This document shows positions 24,162-36,783 of a stretch of DNA of 64,000 nt, in pieces. The DNA is taken from positions 23,692,385 to 23,756,384 of the forward strand of contig NC_083337.1 in the NCBI RefSeq assembly GCF_019175385.1. Direction: 5' to 3'. How positions within the stretch are numbered: the stretch's first letter is position 1; each line of letters opens with the position of its first letter. A program made the position numbers and the translations under genes. The notes below the pieces were generated by a model. It had not been told where the DNA came from. It ran no database searches and worked only from the letters and a program-made list of their open reading frames with translations. Source of the DNA: Lycium barbarum. Lineage: Eukaryota; Streptophyta; Magnoliopsida; Solanales; Solanaceae.

Positions 24162-25200
24162 CTTCTGAAGACCCTTGGCAAGTTTGATTCCATTTGGGTG
24201 ATAGTGGATCGATTAACTAAATCTGCTCACTTTGTTCCGGTTCAGGTTTCTTATACTGCGGAGAAATTGGCCAAGATGTATATTCAGGATATTGTGAGAT
24301 TACATGGGATCCCTATTTCTATTGTATCTGATAAGGGGTACTATCTTCACCTCCCGATTATGGAGAGCATTTCATGATGAGTTGGGTACCCAATTGGACT
24401 TTAGTATAGCTTTCCGTCCCCAGACCGATGGCCAGTTCGAGCGAACCATTCAGGTGCTCGAGGACATGTTGAGAGCGTGTGTTATTGACTTTGGTTGTCA
24501 TTGGGATCAGCACTTACCCTTGGTAGAGTTCGCGTACAACAATAGTTATCAATCAAGTATTGGTATGACGCCTTTTGAGGCCTTATATGGTAGGAGGTGT
24601 AGGTCTCCGATTGGTTGGTTCGATGGGTTCGAGGCTCGACGAGCACAGATCTATTGAGAGAGTCCCTTGATAGAGTGAGCGTTATTCAGCCCAGAGTCGT
24701 GGCGGCTCAGATTCGGCAAAAGATGTATGCGGACCGAAAGGTTCGGGATTTTAAGTTTGCTATTGGTGATCAAGTTCTGTTGAAGGTTTCACCCATGAAG
24801 GGTGTTAAGAGGTTTGGTAAGAAGGGCAAGTTGAGTCCTAGATACATTGGCCCATTTAAGATCGTGGATTATATAGGCGATGTAGCTTACGAGTTAGCAT
24901 TGCCGCCAGGTTTGGCGGGAGTTCACCCCGGTTTTCCATGTTTCAATACTGAAGAGATACCATGCCGATGGTACTTACATTGTCCGTTGGGACTCTATAT
25001 TGCATGATGGAAATTTGACTTATGAGGAGGAGCCTATTGCGATCCTAGATAGGTAGGTTCGAAAATTGAGGCCCAAGGAGATTTGTTCGAGGAAGGTGCA
25101 ATGAAAGCACCGCCCTGTGGATGAGGCTACTTGGGAGACTGAGTCCGATATGCATAGCCGATATCCCCAGTTGTACACTGATTCAAGTATTTCCCTGCCT
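24162..25200 (+). pseudogene. Integrase core, C-terminal region and worn chromodomain
   Basis: After the solo LTR the integrase continues: KTLGKFDSIWVIVDRLTKS, then IVSDKG with the second catalytic Asp, a frameshift near 24340, and FRPQTDGQFERTIQVLED with the catalytic Glu. WFDGFEARR runs into a stop near 24656 and another frame change. VLLKVSPMKGVKRFGKKGKL and IGPFKIVDYIGDVAYELALP form the GPF/Y region. At 25018-25190 a worn chromodomain reads LTYEEEPIAILDR, then KHRPVDEATWETESDM, with two stops. The chromodomain in this family helps target integration to chromatin; here it is dead. A frameshift after HPGF also breaks it. Confidence 0.87.
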
Positions 25201-25249
25201 TCTTTCTTTTCTTTGCTCGAGGACGAGCAACGGTTCAATCGGTATCTGA

Positions 25250-28157
25250 TGTAACAACCCGTTTGGTCGTTATAGTCCTTTTGGCACTTTCGCCACTTCC
25301 GAGCGTTTATTGACTCATTTTGACCCGAGGTTGACTTTTGAGCAAATGGACCTTTTCCGGAGTTTCATCAACTCTGTGAGGTCCGGATGATTGTTTAGAA
25401 CTTGTATGTATGATTGGTTCAGTTCCCAATGCATTTTGGTGCATCTCAGGACTTTGGATGGGAAATGGGATATAAGCACCGGTGGTTGACTCGGTCAATG
25501 AGACCTCCGCTGGAAATTTCGAGACCACGAATGCATTCGTAGCGTATTTTTGTATGATTTTATGTGGTCGGGGTATGAGCAGATGGCCTCGAGAATAACC
25601 CGAAAATTCGATGGAAGACTTAGAAAACATGGGCAATTCTGGTGTCTGATGCCCGCAACGACGGCACCAGAGCCGCCCCAGCGGTACCGCTATGGCGATG
25701 TAGTGTCCGCTGGGGAGGTCATGAGTAGATTGGCCTTCACCGCTACAGTGATGTCCCCGACGCTGCAACAGCGCCGCTGTAGCGGCAACACCCTCACTGT
25801 GGCGGTCACTGGTAGTGTTATTTCATTTAATGTATCTTAAATAAGACTTAGACCCTCATTATTTCATAACTCGGTATTGGAGCCTAGAGAAACTGGTCTT
25901 GGAGATAATTTGGAGGTAAAATTTGCCCAATCCTTTACTCTTCTCTTTTATCATCATCATCATCTTAGAATCATCTATTCCCTTTTCAATCCCTTAGAAG
26001 TAGAATTTGAAGAAGGGTTTTGGGAGACTTGTCCCTAGGGTTATAATTGATAAAATTGATGATGTCAATACTAAAATATGATAAATCTAAGCTTAGTGAT
26101 CATATATCTTCGACTTTTAATGTTGAATTTCAGATTTGGGGAATTAGGGTTCATACCGAATTGGGGGATTTTGCTAGAAATCAAATTTGGGAATAGTTCT
26201 TGAGCTAAATCAACAATAAATGATTGTTTTATGCTTACCTAGGATTCAATTTGGTATTTTACCAGTGAACTTCCCGTTTCGCCCTTGTGGGCCCATTTCC
26301 CTAATTTCTAGGGTTTTATTGGACCTAATTGATATCATAGCAATATTAGTATCGTTATTCATGATTTCTAATTTAGAATTCGATTATTCTTAGACTACTT
26401 TGGTTTTGAGCATCAGAGGAAGGGCAAGGCGATAGAGTGACTTGTTGGTTTTGCAGTTCGGCAGTCAGGTAGGTTATGGTTTACCGTTGGTGAGACTTAG
26501 TATAGTGAATCACATATTTAGATTATGATGTCAGAGATAGCATGTGAACCTTCGGGTGTGAATTTGGGATGGATATTGCCTTAGGTTGGGCCCTAATGTG
26601 TGCTGGGACTAGCCACCCCGTTATATGTGTTGATTGTTTAATGATGTTGGCTTGATGCCAAGTGTAGTTGGTAGATAGCGAATGTCGCTTGTTGTCCTGA
26701 TTGGGGACAGGATTGGTATACCGTTGTTGTTATTTTTATTATTGATATATTATTGGCGTATCCGTTGTTGGTATTTGATTATATATAGTGGCATGACCAC
26801 TATTGGTATTGTGATGTGATATATTTATTGGTGTACCCCGTTGAGGTACTTGGGATATAGAGCTTACTTGTTGATGATTTACATATGCACTGCACGCATT
26901 CTCTCATATGATCATGCATGGCCGATATCCGGTAAGGATCCGGTATAGTTGATTGAGCGAAACTGATATTTGATAAACTGTTTTACTTGAGTGACTGGAA
27001 AAAAGGCCGATGTCCGAAGATCTATTTCGGAATCGTTGTTTATATGAAACTGATACTTGATAAACTCTTTTGCTTGAGTGATTGTGAGGAGGCCGATGTC
27101 CGAGGTTCAATTCCGGAATCGTTGATTTATGAAACTGATATTTGATAACACTTTTGAGTGATTGTGAGAAGGCCGATGTCCGATGGTATATTCGGGCATC
27201 GTTGTTACATGGTCGTTTCCAATGTTATCCCGAATTCAATTGTAGTACATGGGCTCCGTGGGTCCCCTATAGTGGCGCTGGTCAGACTCCACCCCCTGAG
27301 CAATTAGCCAAGGCCCCATCTGTCTGTTTGGCAAAGATCCGGGATGGGTGGCACTCATACTTCGCGAGTCACACTGGGTTGTGCTACCGAGACGTCGATA
27401 TTTTCGTCCGCAGTACATGTGTACATCTTATTGCATAGCATGGCATGGCATCGCATTGATGCATTGCATTATAACTTGAGTGAGATGTCGTGATGACTCT
27501 ATTGTGGTGGATTGTGTTGTTGATTCTATAGTGTTGATTGTTCCAGGAATTGATATACAAAGACTTATTATATTAGGGTTAGATACTTACATAGGTGTTG
27601 ATGGATACTTGGTTACGATTATATTGTTTCATGCTTGATTATTCTACTTGTTTAGCTGCGTTATTCTCTGAATTGTGTTAACTATGCTTAGTCGGCCTAT
27701 GATGCCTATCAATACTGTGGTTTGTACTGACCTGCACTTGCTACATTCTTTTATGAATGCAGAGTATCAGGCCGGATCTACTTCTCGGACTCGTGGCTGA
27801 TCGACTCCTCGGCTTCTACTTGAGTTTTCCAAGGTGAGCATAGCGTCCGCTGACTTCTAAGACTCTTCTATTGTTATGTCTTACTTTCTTTTTAAGACAT
27901 GATCTGAGACACTTGATTCATTATTATTCAGACCAGAGTTATTCGGATTTAGATGCTCTTGTATGACCAGACCAGATATTGGGGTGGTTTCATTTACTTC
28001 CACACTTTTCTATATTATACTATATTGTGAGACTTACGTCATTTACTTCTTCTGTTTTTTATTATATTTATTGATTGTGAACGTTGAGTTAAGGGTTCGC
28101 CTACCGTGGAGGGAATGGTAGGTACCCGCATGACCCAGGCTAAAATGGGTCGTGACA
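25250..28157 (+). repeat. 3' LTR of the chromovirus, family C (2908 bp)
   Basis: It runs from TGTAACAACC to GGGTCGTGACA, collinear with 14915-17806, with many substitutions and small indels between them. Confidence 0.92.
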
Positions 28158-28162
28158 ACAAA

Positions 28163-28529
28163 GGTCGGATGATTAATCTAGAGTCGTTTCTATCCACAGA
28201 CCTCCGGCGAAAACAACAAATACGAGCGCGACAAAACCCAAACCCATCTGAAACTCTTTGGAACCTCACCGAAACTTGTGGACAAGTTCAAAATCCTCAT
28301 AATAACCTGTTGTAACTTCCAAACTATTGACACGGGGTCATCCTAACCCGACATTGACCGTGGTCAACCCTAACTCACTAACTTAACTAGTTTTTCCCTC
28401 TATAACTCAATTTACACTCAAACCTTGCGGAAACCAACCCAATTACTTCATTAAGTCATAGATCATACTAATGGGACTTGGGAAGGGTCAATGGGTCAAA
28501 ACACTATAATGACCAAATGGGTCGTTACA
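28163..28529 (-). mobile_element. LTR family D copy A, remaining part
   Basis: It continues the family D LTR interrupted at 14914, and is collinear with 39831-40197. It ends GGGTCGTTACA at 28529. Confidence 0.85.
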
Positions 28530-29093
28530 TTAGATATCAATTTACCCATCGTTCATCCTCGAACGAAGAAAGGGAGTACGAAGGTTGACGATAACCCAAG
28601 GACATTCATCATAACCCCACAAAAGCCTCCATGGCACTAAGTGCGCCCTAACTACTATCTGTTCATCTTATCAGACAAAGCTTTTTATAGCTTAGCTAAA
28701 AGACCCAGTTTCTATATTTCTGTACTCGAACCTACCACAGGAATTGCTACAACACGTATGTGTCATTTAATATATCGAAGTTTGATCATACTAGTCCCAA
28801 TTTATACCTCTAATGATTATAACTTCTCTAGACCCTTATGATCACCAATGCAAACAACTACTCTTTCTTAGGTCAGTAAACTAAGATTTCATATCTCGAC
28901 ATGCTTTGTTTAATACTACTATGTCAACCTTTTACCTATCAACCATTTAAGCCAAGTAACGGTTTATCACGGACTTACCCGAACCTCTCTGTTTCTATCA
29001 CTTAATACTACAAAAGGACCACGTGAAACCCAACGACCTTATCTATTCCACCAACTCATTTACCCTTTTTCCTCGAGACTAATTCAGTAGGAC
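28530..29093 (-). mobile_element. Remnant of internal region next to the family D 3' LTR
   Basis: The first ~65 bases (28530-28595, 'ttcatcctcgaacgaagaaaggg') match the end of Ty3 pol just before a 3' LTR: compare 25195-25249 inverted, and 40198-40261. The remainder has no frame I can assign. It ends at the LTR-like insert. Confidence 0.6.
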
Positions 29094-29099
29094 ACTCTT

Positions 29100-30563
29100 T
29101 GATGTGGCGTGATTTTACGCCACAAATCGATGCTCTGCTATAAGTTTTACTTGTTTTTAAGCAAGTCCATGTGATTTTACGTGGTTTTTAGTGTTTTTCA
29201 GGAGAAGGAACAAATTTGGCATGACAGCAGTTGAAGATGGAAAACCAGGTCGTAAACTCACTTTACGTTCCGTAAAGTACAATACGGGCCGTATTCCATG
29301 GTCGTATTAAAGGATCTCAGAAACAGAAAGTCAAGCTGAGAAGACGGTGATTTACGAGCTGAGTTTACGGACCGTATTTCAGTTTACGGTCCGTATTCCA
29401 TCACGTATTTAGTCATTCAAGCATTTGGCAGAAAGTCTGAGTTTGGCAAAGTGTAAGACGATCATGCAGTTTACGGACCGTAAACCACTTTACGGTCCGT
29501 ATTTCAGAAGAGTGAAGTGCACACAACTGAGAAGCTGACTTGGGCGTAAACCATTTTTACGGTCCGTAAAGTGATTTACGGACCGTATTTCATCATGACG
29601 GGACCAAAGTGCAAATCTAAAACTTTTGTATTTCCAAAACCTATAAATAGTCATTGTAGGGTTTTTAATAGACATCAGTTATTATATTTTTGTCTCTTGA
29701 CTTAGAACATAAAATTCTCTCTAGTTTTTGAAGATTCAAACATCAATTCAAGTATTACCAATTTCTCTTTCATTCCAAAGTAAGCAATTATGAATTCTTC
29801 AATTTCTTATTTCTTGTTCTTTGTCATGAGTAACTAAATTCTCTTACTAGGGTTGTGAACCCAATGATGGGTGTTTTGTGTTTGGGTTTGTGATTGATAT
29901 ACAAATAATGGATTATTAGGTTTTAGTTATTCTTCATTTTTCATTCATAATTAATGGTCGCAAACATTGATTAAAGCCATAAACCCTAATTTATTTAGGA
30001 AAATAATTAGGGTTGGTAAGAATAACTAACAAGAACTCAAAGCTTTAAACATTGTTTAATAAATTCACTTACGAATAAGAAGAATTTACTTGGCATGATT
30101 AATCGTTCTTCATAGTCACTTTCTTATATTTGGGAAAATCATAGAAAGATATAATCTTTATTTATTGGGAAATAGTAGAGATTCACCTAGAGATTAGGTG
30201 CATTCATATAATGATCCATTGCAAGTATATCAAGATCAATACCCATGATAATACACTCTATCTAACGGGGACACAACCTTAGTTTCTTTTACCATAAATT
30301 TCCACCAAAGCAATAATTTAGCAATTAGTCATAGAAAAAACCAAATTTTACCTAAATCATCGGATTAAGACATTAGACCTAGAACTTAGCATCTACAACT
30401 TTAGTAACCTTTTCACACCATATTCCCTGTGGGATTCGACCCCATCCTTGTTGGGTTACTATATTTGACAACGTCCGCGTTATACCGAAACTATTTAAAC
30501 TTTCTATATTTCTCACATTATGAAAAATTTACTATTTACCAGGATGTAATAACAGTATATTAA
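29100..30563 (+). mobile_element. LTR-like unit, family E, probably solo
   Basis: It starts TGATGTGGCGTG. A short hairpin TGTGGCGT...ACGCCACA lies at its start, a palindrome cluster at 29240-29592, TATAAATAG near 29641, and CCTGTGGGATTCGACCCC near 30427, which is a stretch common near the end of Athila/Tat-type LTRs. ACTCTT occurs on both sides (29094-29099 and 30563-30568) and may be the target duplication, but the right end does not read CA, so the boundary is uncertain. No coding sequence was seen. Confidence 0.55.
29240..29592. repeat. Palindromic word cluster, family E (TTTACGG-N-CCGTAAA)
   Basis: At least nine words or half words; the best is GTTTACGGACCGTAAAC at 29469-29485. TTTTTACGGTCCGTAAAG lies near 29556. 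The TATA-like box TATAAATAG follows about 50 bases after the last word. The word is the same as in the family B LTR at 21814, although the LTRs are otherwise unlike. Confidence 0.88.
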
Positions 30564-30647
30564 CTCTTAGACTAATCTCAACTACCAGGACTCAGACACC
30601 TGCTTCACTAAGTTCATACTTAACCCTTTTCTGACTTGGACAACTAA

Positions 30648-33000
30648 TGGCACGACCCATTTCAGCCTATGTCATGCGGGCACCTACCCTTCCCACCTCG
30701 GTAGGCGAACCCTTAACTCAACATTCACAGTCAATAAAATAATAGCGGAAGAAGTAAAATGACGTAAGTCTCACAATATGATATAATATAGAGGAGTGCG
30801 TAAGTAAATGAATCCACCCCAATATCTGGTCTGGTCATATAAGAGCATCTAAATCCGAGTACTAAGGTCTGAATAATAATACAAAAAAATGTCTCAAATC
30901 ATGTCTTGAGTGAAAAGTAAGACATAAGAAATAGAAGAGTCTTCGAGGTCAGCGGACACCATGCTCACCATGGAAGACTCAAGTAAAAGTTGAGGAGTCG
31001 ATCAACCACGAGTCAGAGAAGTAGATCCGGCTTGATACTCTGCATTCATAAAAGAATGCAACAAGTGCAGGTCAGTACAAACAACAGTACTGGTAGGCAT
31101 CATAGGCCAACTAAGCATAGTTAACACAATTCAGAAAATAACGCAGATAAACAAGTAAACCAATCACACATGAAACAATATAATCGTAACTGAGTATCTG
31201 TTCACACCTATGTAAGTATCTAACCCCAATATAATAAGTCTGAGTATATCTAATCCTGAAACAATAACCACAATAGAATCATCACAGTCCAATCATCAAC
31301 AACACAATCGTCACAATACAGTCATCACGACATCTCACTCAAGTCGTAATGCAACGCAGTGCAATACTGTTATAAATGTGATGCCATGCCATGCTATGCA
31401 AATGAGGTGTACACATGCACTCCAGACGGAAATATCGACGTCTCGGTAGCACAACCCAGCGTGACTCGCAAAGTCTAAGCGTCGCCCGTCCCGGATCTTT
31501 GCCAAACAGACAGACGGGACCCTGGCTAATTGCTCACATGGGGAGTCTCACCGGCACCATCTTGGGGGACTCGCAGAACCTATGCTTTTCCCCGGAATAA
31601 CATCGGAATCGGCCATGCAACAATAATGCCCGAATATAACCATCAGACATCGGCCTCCTCACAATCACTCAAAAGAGTTATCAAATATCAGTTTTATAAA
31701 TCAACGATTCCGGAATTGAACCTCGGATATTGGCCTCCTCACAATCACTCAAGTAAAAGAGTTTATCAAGTGTCAATTTCATATAAACAACGATTTCGGA
31801 ATAGATCTTTGGACATCGACCTTTTTCACAATCACTTAAGTAAAAGAATCAGTTTCGCTCAATCAACGATACCGGGTCATCACCGGATATCATCCATGCA
31901 TGATAAATATGAGAGAATGCGTGTAATGCATATGTCAATCACCAACAGTCGAATTCAATATCACCAATACAGCAATGGTTATGCCAATAACGTATCACAT
32001 CACATTACCAACAATGGGTCTGCCAACATATATCAATAACTCAAGTACCAACAGTGGGTACGCCTACAATATATCAAGTACAAGTACCAAAAACGGGTAT
32101 GTCAATCATATTCCAAATCAGGACAACGAGCAGAATTCTATATCTACCGACTACACATGGCATCAAGCCAACACAATTAAACAATCGACATGCATAACGG
32201 GGTGGCTAGTCCCAACACACATCAGGGCCCAACCTAAGGCAATATCCATCCCAACTCCACACCCGAAGGTTCACATGTTGTCTCCGACATTATAATCTAT
32301 ATATGGGATTCGCTATACGAAGTCTCACCAAACGTAAACCACAACCTACCTGGACTGCCGAACCGCAACACCAACAAGTCACTCTATCGCCTTGCCCTTC
32401 ATCTAAAGCTCAGAACCAAAGTAATCTAAGAATAATTGAATTCTAAATGAGAAATCATGGAGAATGATACTAATATTGCTATGAAATCAATTAGGTCCAT
32501 TTTAACCCTAGAAATTGGGGAAACTGGCCAACAAGGATAAAACGAGAAATTCGCGGGTAAAATACCAAATTGTATCCTAGGTAATCATAACTCAATCATT
32601 AATTGTTGAATTAACTCAAGAATTGTCTCAAATCGAATTTCAAGTAAAAGCCCCCAAATTAGGTATGAACCATCGATGCCTTAATTCCCATTTCCCATCT
32701 AATGTCCCGAAGTGTATCCGAATGCATTGGGAACCGAACCAAACGCACACACAAGTTCTAAATGACTACCCAGACCTCTCAAAATTAACGCGATTTCGAA
32801 AAAGGTTCGCTTGCCCAAAAGTCAATTTCGGGTCAACCACTTTCACTTTTAAGCTTATATTTCCACCAAAGTTACCCGAATCCAGTATAGACACCTCAGG
32901 AAGCGTGTCAACGGTCCCCTCGGGTAAAAAGGGAGATAATCAATGCTCGGGAGCAGGAGAAAGTGCCAAAAGAACTATAACGACCAAACGGGTCATTACA
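30648..33000 (-). mobile_element. Solo LTR, family C, with target duplication ACTAA (2353 bp)
   Basis: On the plus strand it begins TGGCACGACCC and ends GGGTCATTACA. ACTAA is exact on both sides (30643-30647 and 33001-33005). It is the reverse of the chromovirus LTR, with the repeat block at 31610-31885, but about 500 bases shorter; it lacks the GC-rich word cluster and TATA-like region. The open frames near 31530-32300 come from the repeats and are not genes. Confidence 0.92.
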
Positions 33001-33005
33001 ACTAA

Positions 33006-34423
33006 ATTAACTAAGATCACCATTACTTTAATACGACAAAATTTAACTCAGAGATCTCAGAAATAAGCCTTACCTTAGCATGATGTCGTACAACTCGGGA
33101 ACACTAACCAACAAGCATATATTCAAGCTCAATAACCACATAGGTAATCACAAAAATATAGTACAATAAACAATATCATCTCTCACTAGCCATAAGTAAC
33201 ACAATAACCACTAGAGTCTTCGTTTCTGTTATCCAACCAATGTTCCCTATAGCCTGCGACATACTAGAACTTACCAATTCATACATAACTCTCGAGTCGA
33301 CTTCACATTATACAACCTCAACATAACTCTCAAATTATTAGCTCTTGTTTCAAACGATCCCCCTTTTTCCTTAATCAATCTTAGTCTAGATTAGAGATTC
33401 AAGCTTATGGTTTACTACTTCGTGAAATCCCATCTCACTATTAGCAAGACTCACCAATTAAACTAATATTTAAAGACTATTACTCAATTCTCAATGCTAA
33501 GGTAGAAACTCATCTTCTCCACTAGTCCCCATATATTTGCACCATTAATTAAAGTCTAAGATGATAGATAATCATAAGATGAGGCAAGCGAACTCAGCCC
33601 CGAAAGAAACAAATTCAAGAACTTTCCAAGTTACCCTAAGTGTTTCATGGGAACTGTGTTGGATTTAAGAGAATAAGTACTTCGGACTAAGTGTTTTAAA
33701 AACACGGCTACTGTTTCTCGTCGACCGTTGCGACGGTCAAACCACCGCTGTAGCGGTGTCGCTATGGCGGCCAAATGCCCGCTATAGCGGACCGAAAGAA
33801 AACAGACCATCGCTATAGCGGCCCATGTTCCGCTATAGCGACATCGCCATAGCGGGACATGGCCCGCCACGGTGGACATATTGAACCATGACTGACTGCT
33901 GGCGGCGAGGGGCTCACTGCTATAGGGGTGCCGCCATAGCGATACAAGCCCCGCCGTAGCGGTCCCATTGGGCCAGTAAGCTCTACTTTTTTCCAGTTTT
34001 CCCCTCTATCGCCCAACATTTCATCCGAGGCCTCACACAGATAAACAAACATGTATATTAATGTAAAAACACCATACAGACTCACCTGTGGCCTTGGAAT
34101 CCCTAACGGAAGTCTAAATTCCTGCGTAAACCCCCAATGGACTCAATACTACTAAACAATAATCACAAACCGCTCGCATAAGGGTTTGGCGGAGGGGTTT
34201 CCAACATTCGGAGAAGAGCAAGACAAGGAAGATCATATACCAATTGGAATTATCTAGATACCAATTTGAATGAGGTAGCACGAAATAATGAAAGAAGTGG
34301 AAGTTTCCTAAGTGTCCCATTGCCTTTCGCAGATAGATACAGAGCTCTTTGTACCAATTCGCAAAACTCTACTAGACATGTCCTTGCACAATGAGATTCA
34401 CGAACCTAGGCTCTGATACCAAC
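33006..34423 (-). mobile_element. Internal region remnant of the family D element, with primer-binding site
   Basis: A primer-binding site (minus strand TGGTATCAGAGC, 34410-34421) follows the family D LTR end at 34424. The next ~330 bases (to about 34090) match the leader after the chromovirus primer site at 17823-18000, including 'gggacatttaggaaa'. Then the match is lost. No gag or pol is recognisable down to 33006; the rest is A/T-rich with a GC-rich palindrome block at 33725-33965. Confidence 0.65.
33725..33965. repeat. CCGCTATAGCGG palindrome cluster
   Basis: About nine versions of the 12-base palindrome CCGCTATAGCGG or near forms (for example CCCGCTATAGCGGACC near 33777, TCCGCTATAGCGAC near 33830, CCGCCATAGCGAT near 33930) lie within 240 bases. 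The block is GC-rich in A/T-rich surroundings. It resembles the word clusters of LTRs, but no LTR ends were found around it. Confidence 0.8.
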
Positions 34424-36783
34424 TGTCACGACCCAAGTTATCGATGGTGCGGGCACCTACCTTATTATCACTAGTAGGCGAACCATTACCCATTAATCCA
34501 TTAATCATTAGCCAATTTCAACTTCTTTAATCATTTATTAACAGTCAATAGATAAGTCAATGAATGAATAAATAAAACAAGTCATAATTAATAGATAATA
34601 TAAATGCCGAAGTCTTAACTATTACACCCCCAGAATCTGAAAGTCATCATACAAGGACTCTAACCAACAATGTCTAAAGAATGAAGTATATCTCAAATAT
34701 AATAACAAATAATGTCTAGAATGAAATTAAACATCTGGAAAAAGAGATCTTCAGGTGGCATGGCATGGGTAGAAGCTCACCTTCGGATCTGATCGAGCAA
34801 ACTAGCTTCAAGCCATAGATATAGCCTGGATGAAATCTCTGGAACACAATCTGCACTCAAAAAGGGTGCAGCAAGGTAGTATCAGCACAAACACTATGTA
34901 CCGGTAAGAATCATAGGCCGACTAAGATTATTTCACACATATAAATATAAAATCTACAAGATAAACAGATAGGCACTCAATACTCAAATCCAAGTCACAG
35001 AACCTCTCATAACAGAATCACAGCCTAAGATGAAGCCTCTAAAACACAAGTCTATCAAGTTTCAATAATCTCTCCTGATAATAGTTTCAATAATCTCTCC
35101 TGATAATCATAAGTCCAAGTTTTGTCCTTCGGTAGAGTCACTAGTCCACAATTAAACTCAGTCAATGGTCATAATCAAAATAAGAACAAAGCGAGCATAT
35201 AATAATGCAGAATAAAATGTAATAATGTGCAATGCAAAATATGATAATGTGCAATGCAATGCACTGGCCAATCACTGGAACTGTACACACATGCTAACTG
35301 ATGTCATTACTCAGTAGTCATGACCTGCAGGGACCCATGGTGTCCATGTACCACTCGTTCCGGATTCACTCCTCAGACCCGAGCATAAGCCTCCGCTTAG
35401 GAAAGAACCTCGGACGTGGGGCCATATCAATATATCACTCGTTTTCGGAATGAACCTCGAACCACGAGCCATAATCTAGGTCACATAGGTGCCTTTCCAT
35501 ATATCTGTACGTAATTGTATTTTCTGCCCTCTTATTATCCATGCTCAAATCATCAAGTACCATGTATCAAATAGTATCACAAGTTCAACAAGAAGATTAT
35601 ATTAACTTCTTCACTAATTTCACATCACAATGTGTGTCTCAACGTATTCCAGTTCATTAGTATGTATGGACAATGAACAATTAGCAATATCAATGTCAAA
35701 CACAAGGCGTCATGCCGAAAGTCTTCCAAATCATTTCTATCATCCATGAGTGTATGAATGCATAAATGAGTGTAAACATAGTAAATCAATGCAAACCAGT
35801 AAAGCAACAGTGAAGGTACAAGCCACAAGTCATATCAAGACTTGGATCAACTCAACCATGAAATGAATCATACAAACCGTCTCAACCAACATAAGAGTCT
35901 ATGCCCCTCTTTACTTCCTCCTATAGAAAGTACGCCTCGTAACTAAGTCTTGTATCACGAAGAAACTGCACTCTTCTATATATTATCATCAACAGTAAAT
36001 CATACATCAAATTTTCATCTACGTACTATGATAAATATATAAACCACAATTTAGGTCTAAACTTAGTATCCTTCCTTTCTCCGATAATATATGTCACAAT
36101 AAGAGAGAACTAAGTGCAACACGGCAATTTAGGTAATAAGTCTAATCACAATAACAGGGTAACAAGCCACACCATCAACAATAATCAACTTAGTAGAAAT
36201 CCATCCTGAATCACCACAGTAAGAATACAACTACACCTTATATTTCAATACATAACGTAATGGCGACGAGCCCACAAAATCAGAAGTCATACTAATCTAG
36301 CTAATATCCAACCAAAACACCATGTCTGATGACCTAATCATGCTTTCTCCCATCAATTCTACACAATATATATGTTTTGCTAATCAAAGTCTAACTAAAG
36401 TAAGACATAACCTACCTGGAATGCAGAACAAGAGCAACGAACTATTCCACACGAGTCTTCTATTTCCGAAGCGCCTCATAATGGTCAAAGTCTAGCAATA
36501 TGATAATTAAGCATCAAACCATGTATTTAAACAGGAAAAACAATTTGGGGAAGAAGACCCACTTACTTCTACTCTCTTCAATGGATGAAACCATCCTTTA
36601 ATGGTGAATTTATCATAACTTCTATCTCTACAATCATTAACCTTCAATCCATGGGTTTCTAATCAATTACCCTTCCAAATAGATTTTAGGACAAAATTTC
36701 CATTTTTATTAGAACCCTAAGTCTCAACATGCAATTTCAACCATTAGAAATCAAATTCACTTCCTAAAAGGTGATAATCTATA

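Larger units (their letters stand above)
14915..28157 (+). mobile_element. Ty3 chromovirus-type retrotransposon with both LTRs, coding region broken
   Basis: Two direct LTRs (14915-17806 and 25250-28157) bound gag, protease, reverse transcriptase, RNase H, integrase and a worn chromodomain, in Ty3 order. The 5-bp target duplication ACAAA is exact (14910-14914 and 28158-28162). Flanking sequence on either side joins into the family D LTR, confirmed against the uninterrupted copy near 39825. The chromodomain-like end, tRNA-Met primer site and ~2.9-kb LTRs suggest the Tekay/Del group; this is an inference. The LTRs differ at many positions and by indels, and the coding region has at least eight stops, several frameshifts, an integrase deletion and an inserted solo LTR, so it is old and inactive. 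Confidence 0.93.

Noticed and set aside
25307..25768. 153-residue minus-strand frame in the 3' LTR
   Set aside because: Antisense to the LTR, broken in the 5' LTR copy, and without a recognisable domain.
31415..32295. Open frames of 106-169 aa in the family C solo LTR
   Set aside because: They lie wholly in an LTR with target duplications at both ends and run through its ~70-bp repeats; the homologous LTRs do not keep them open.
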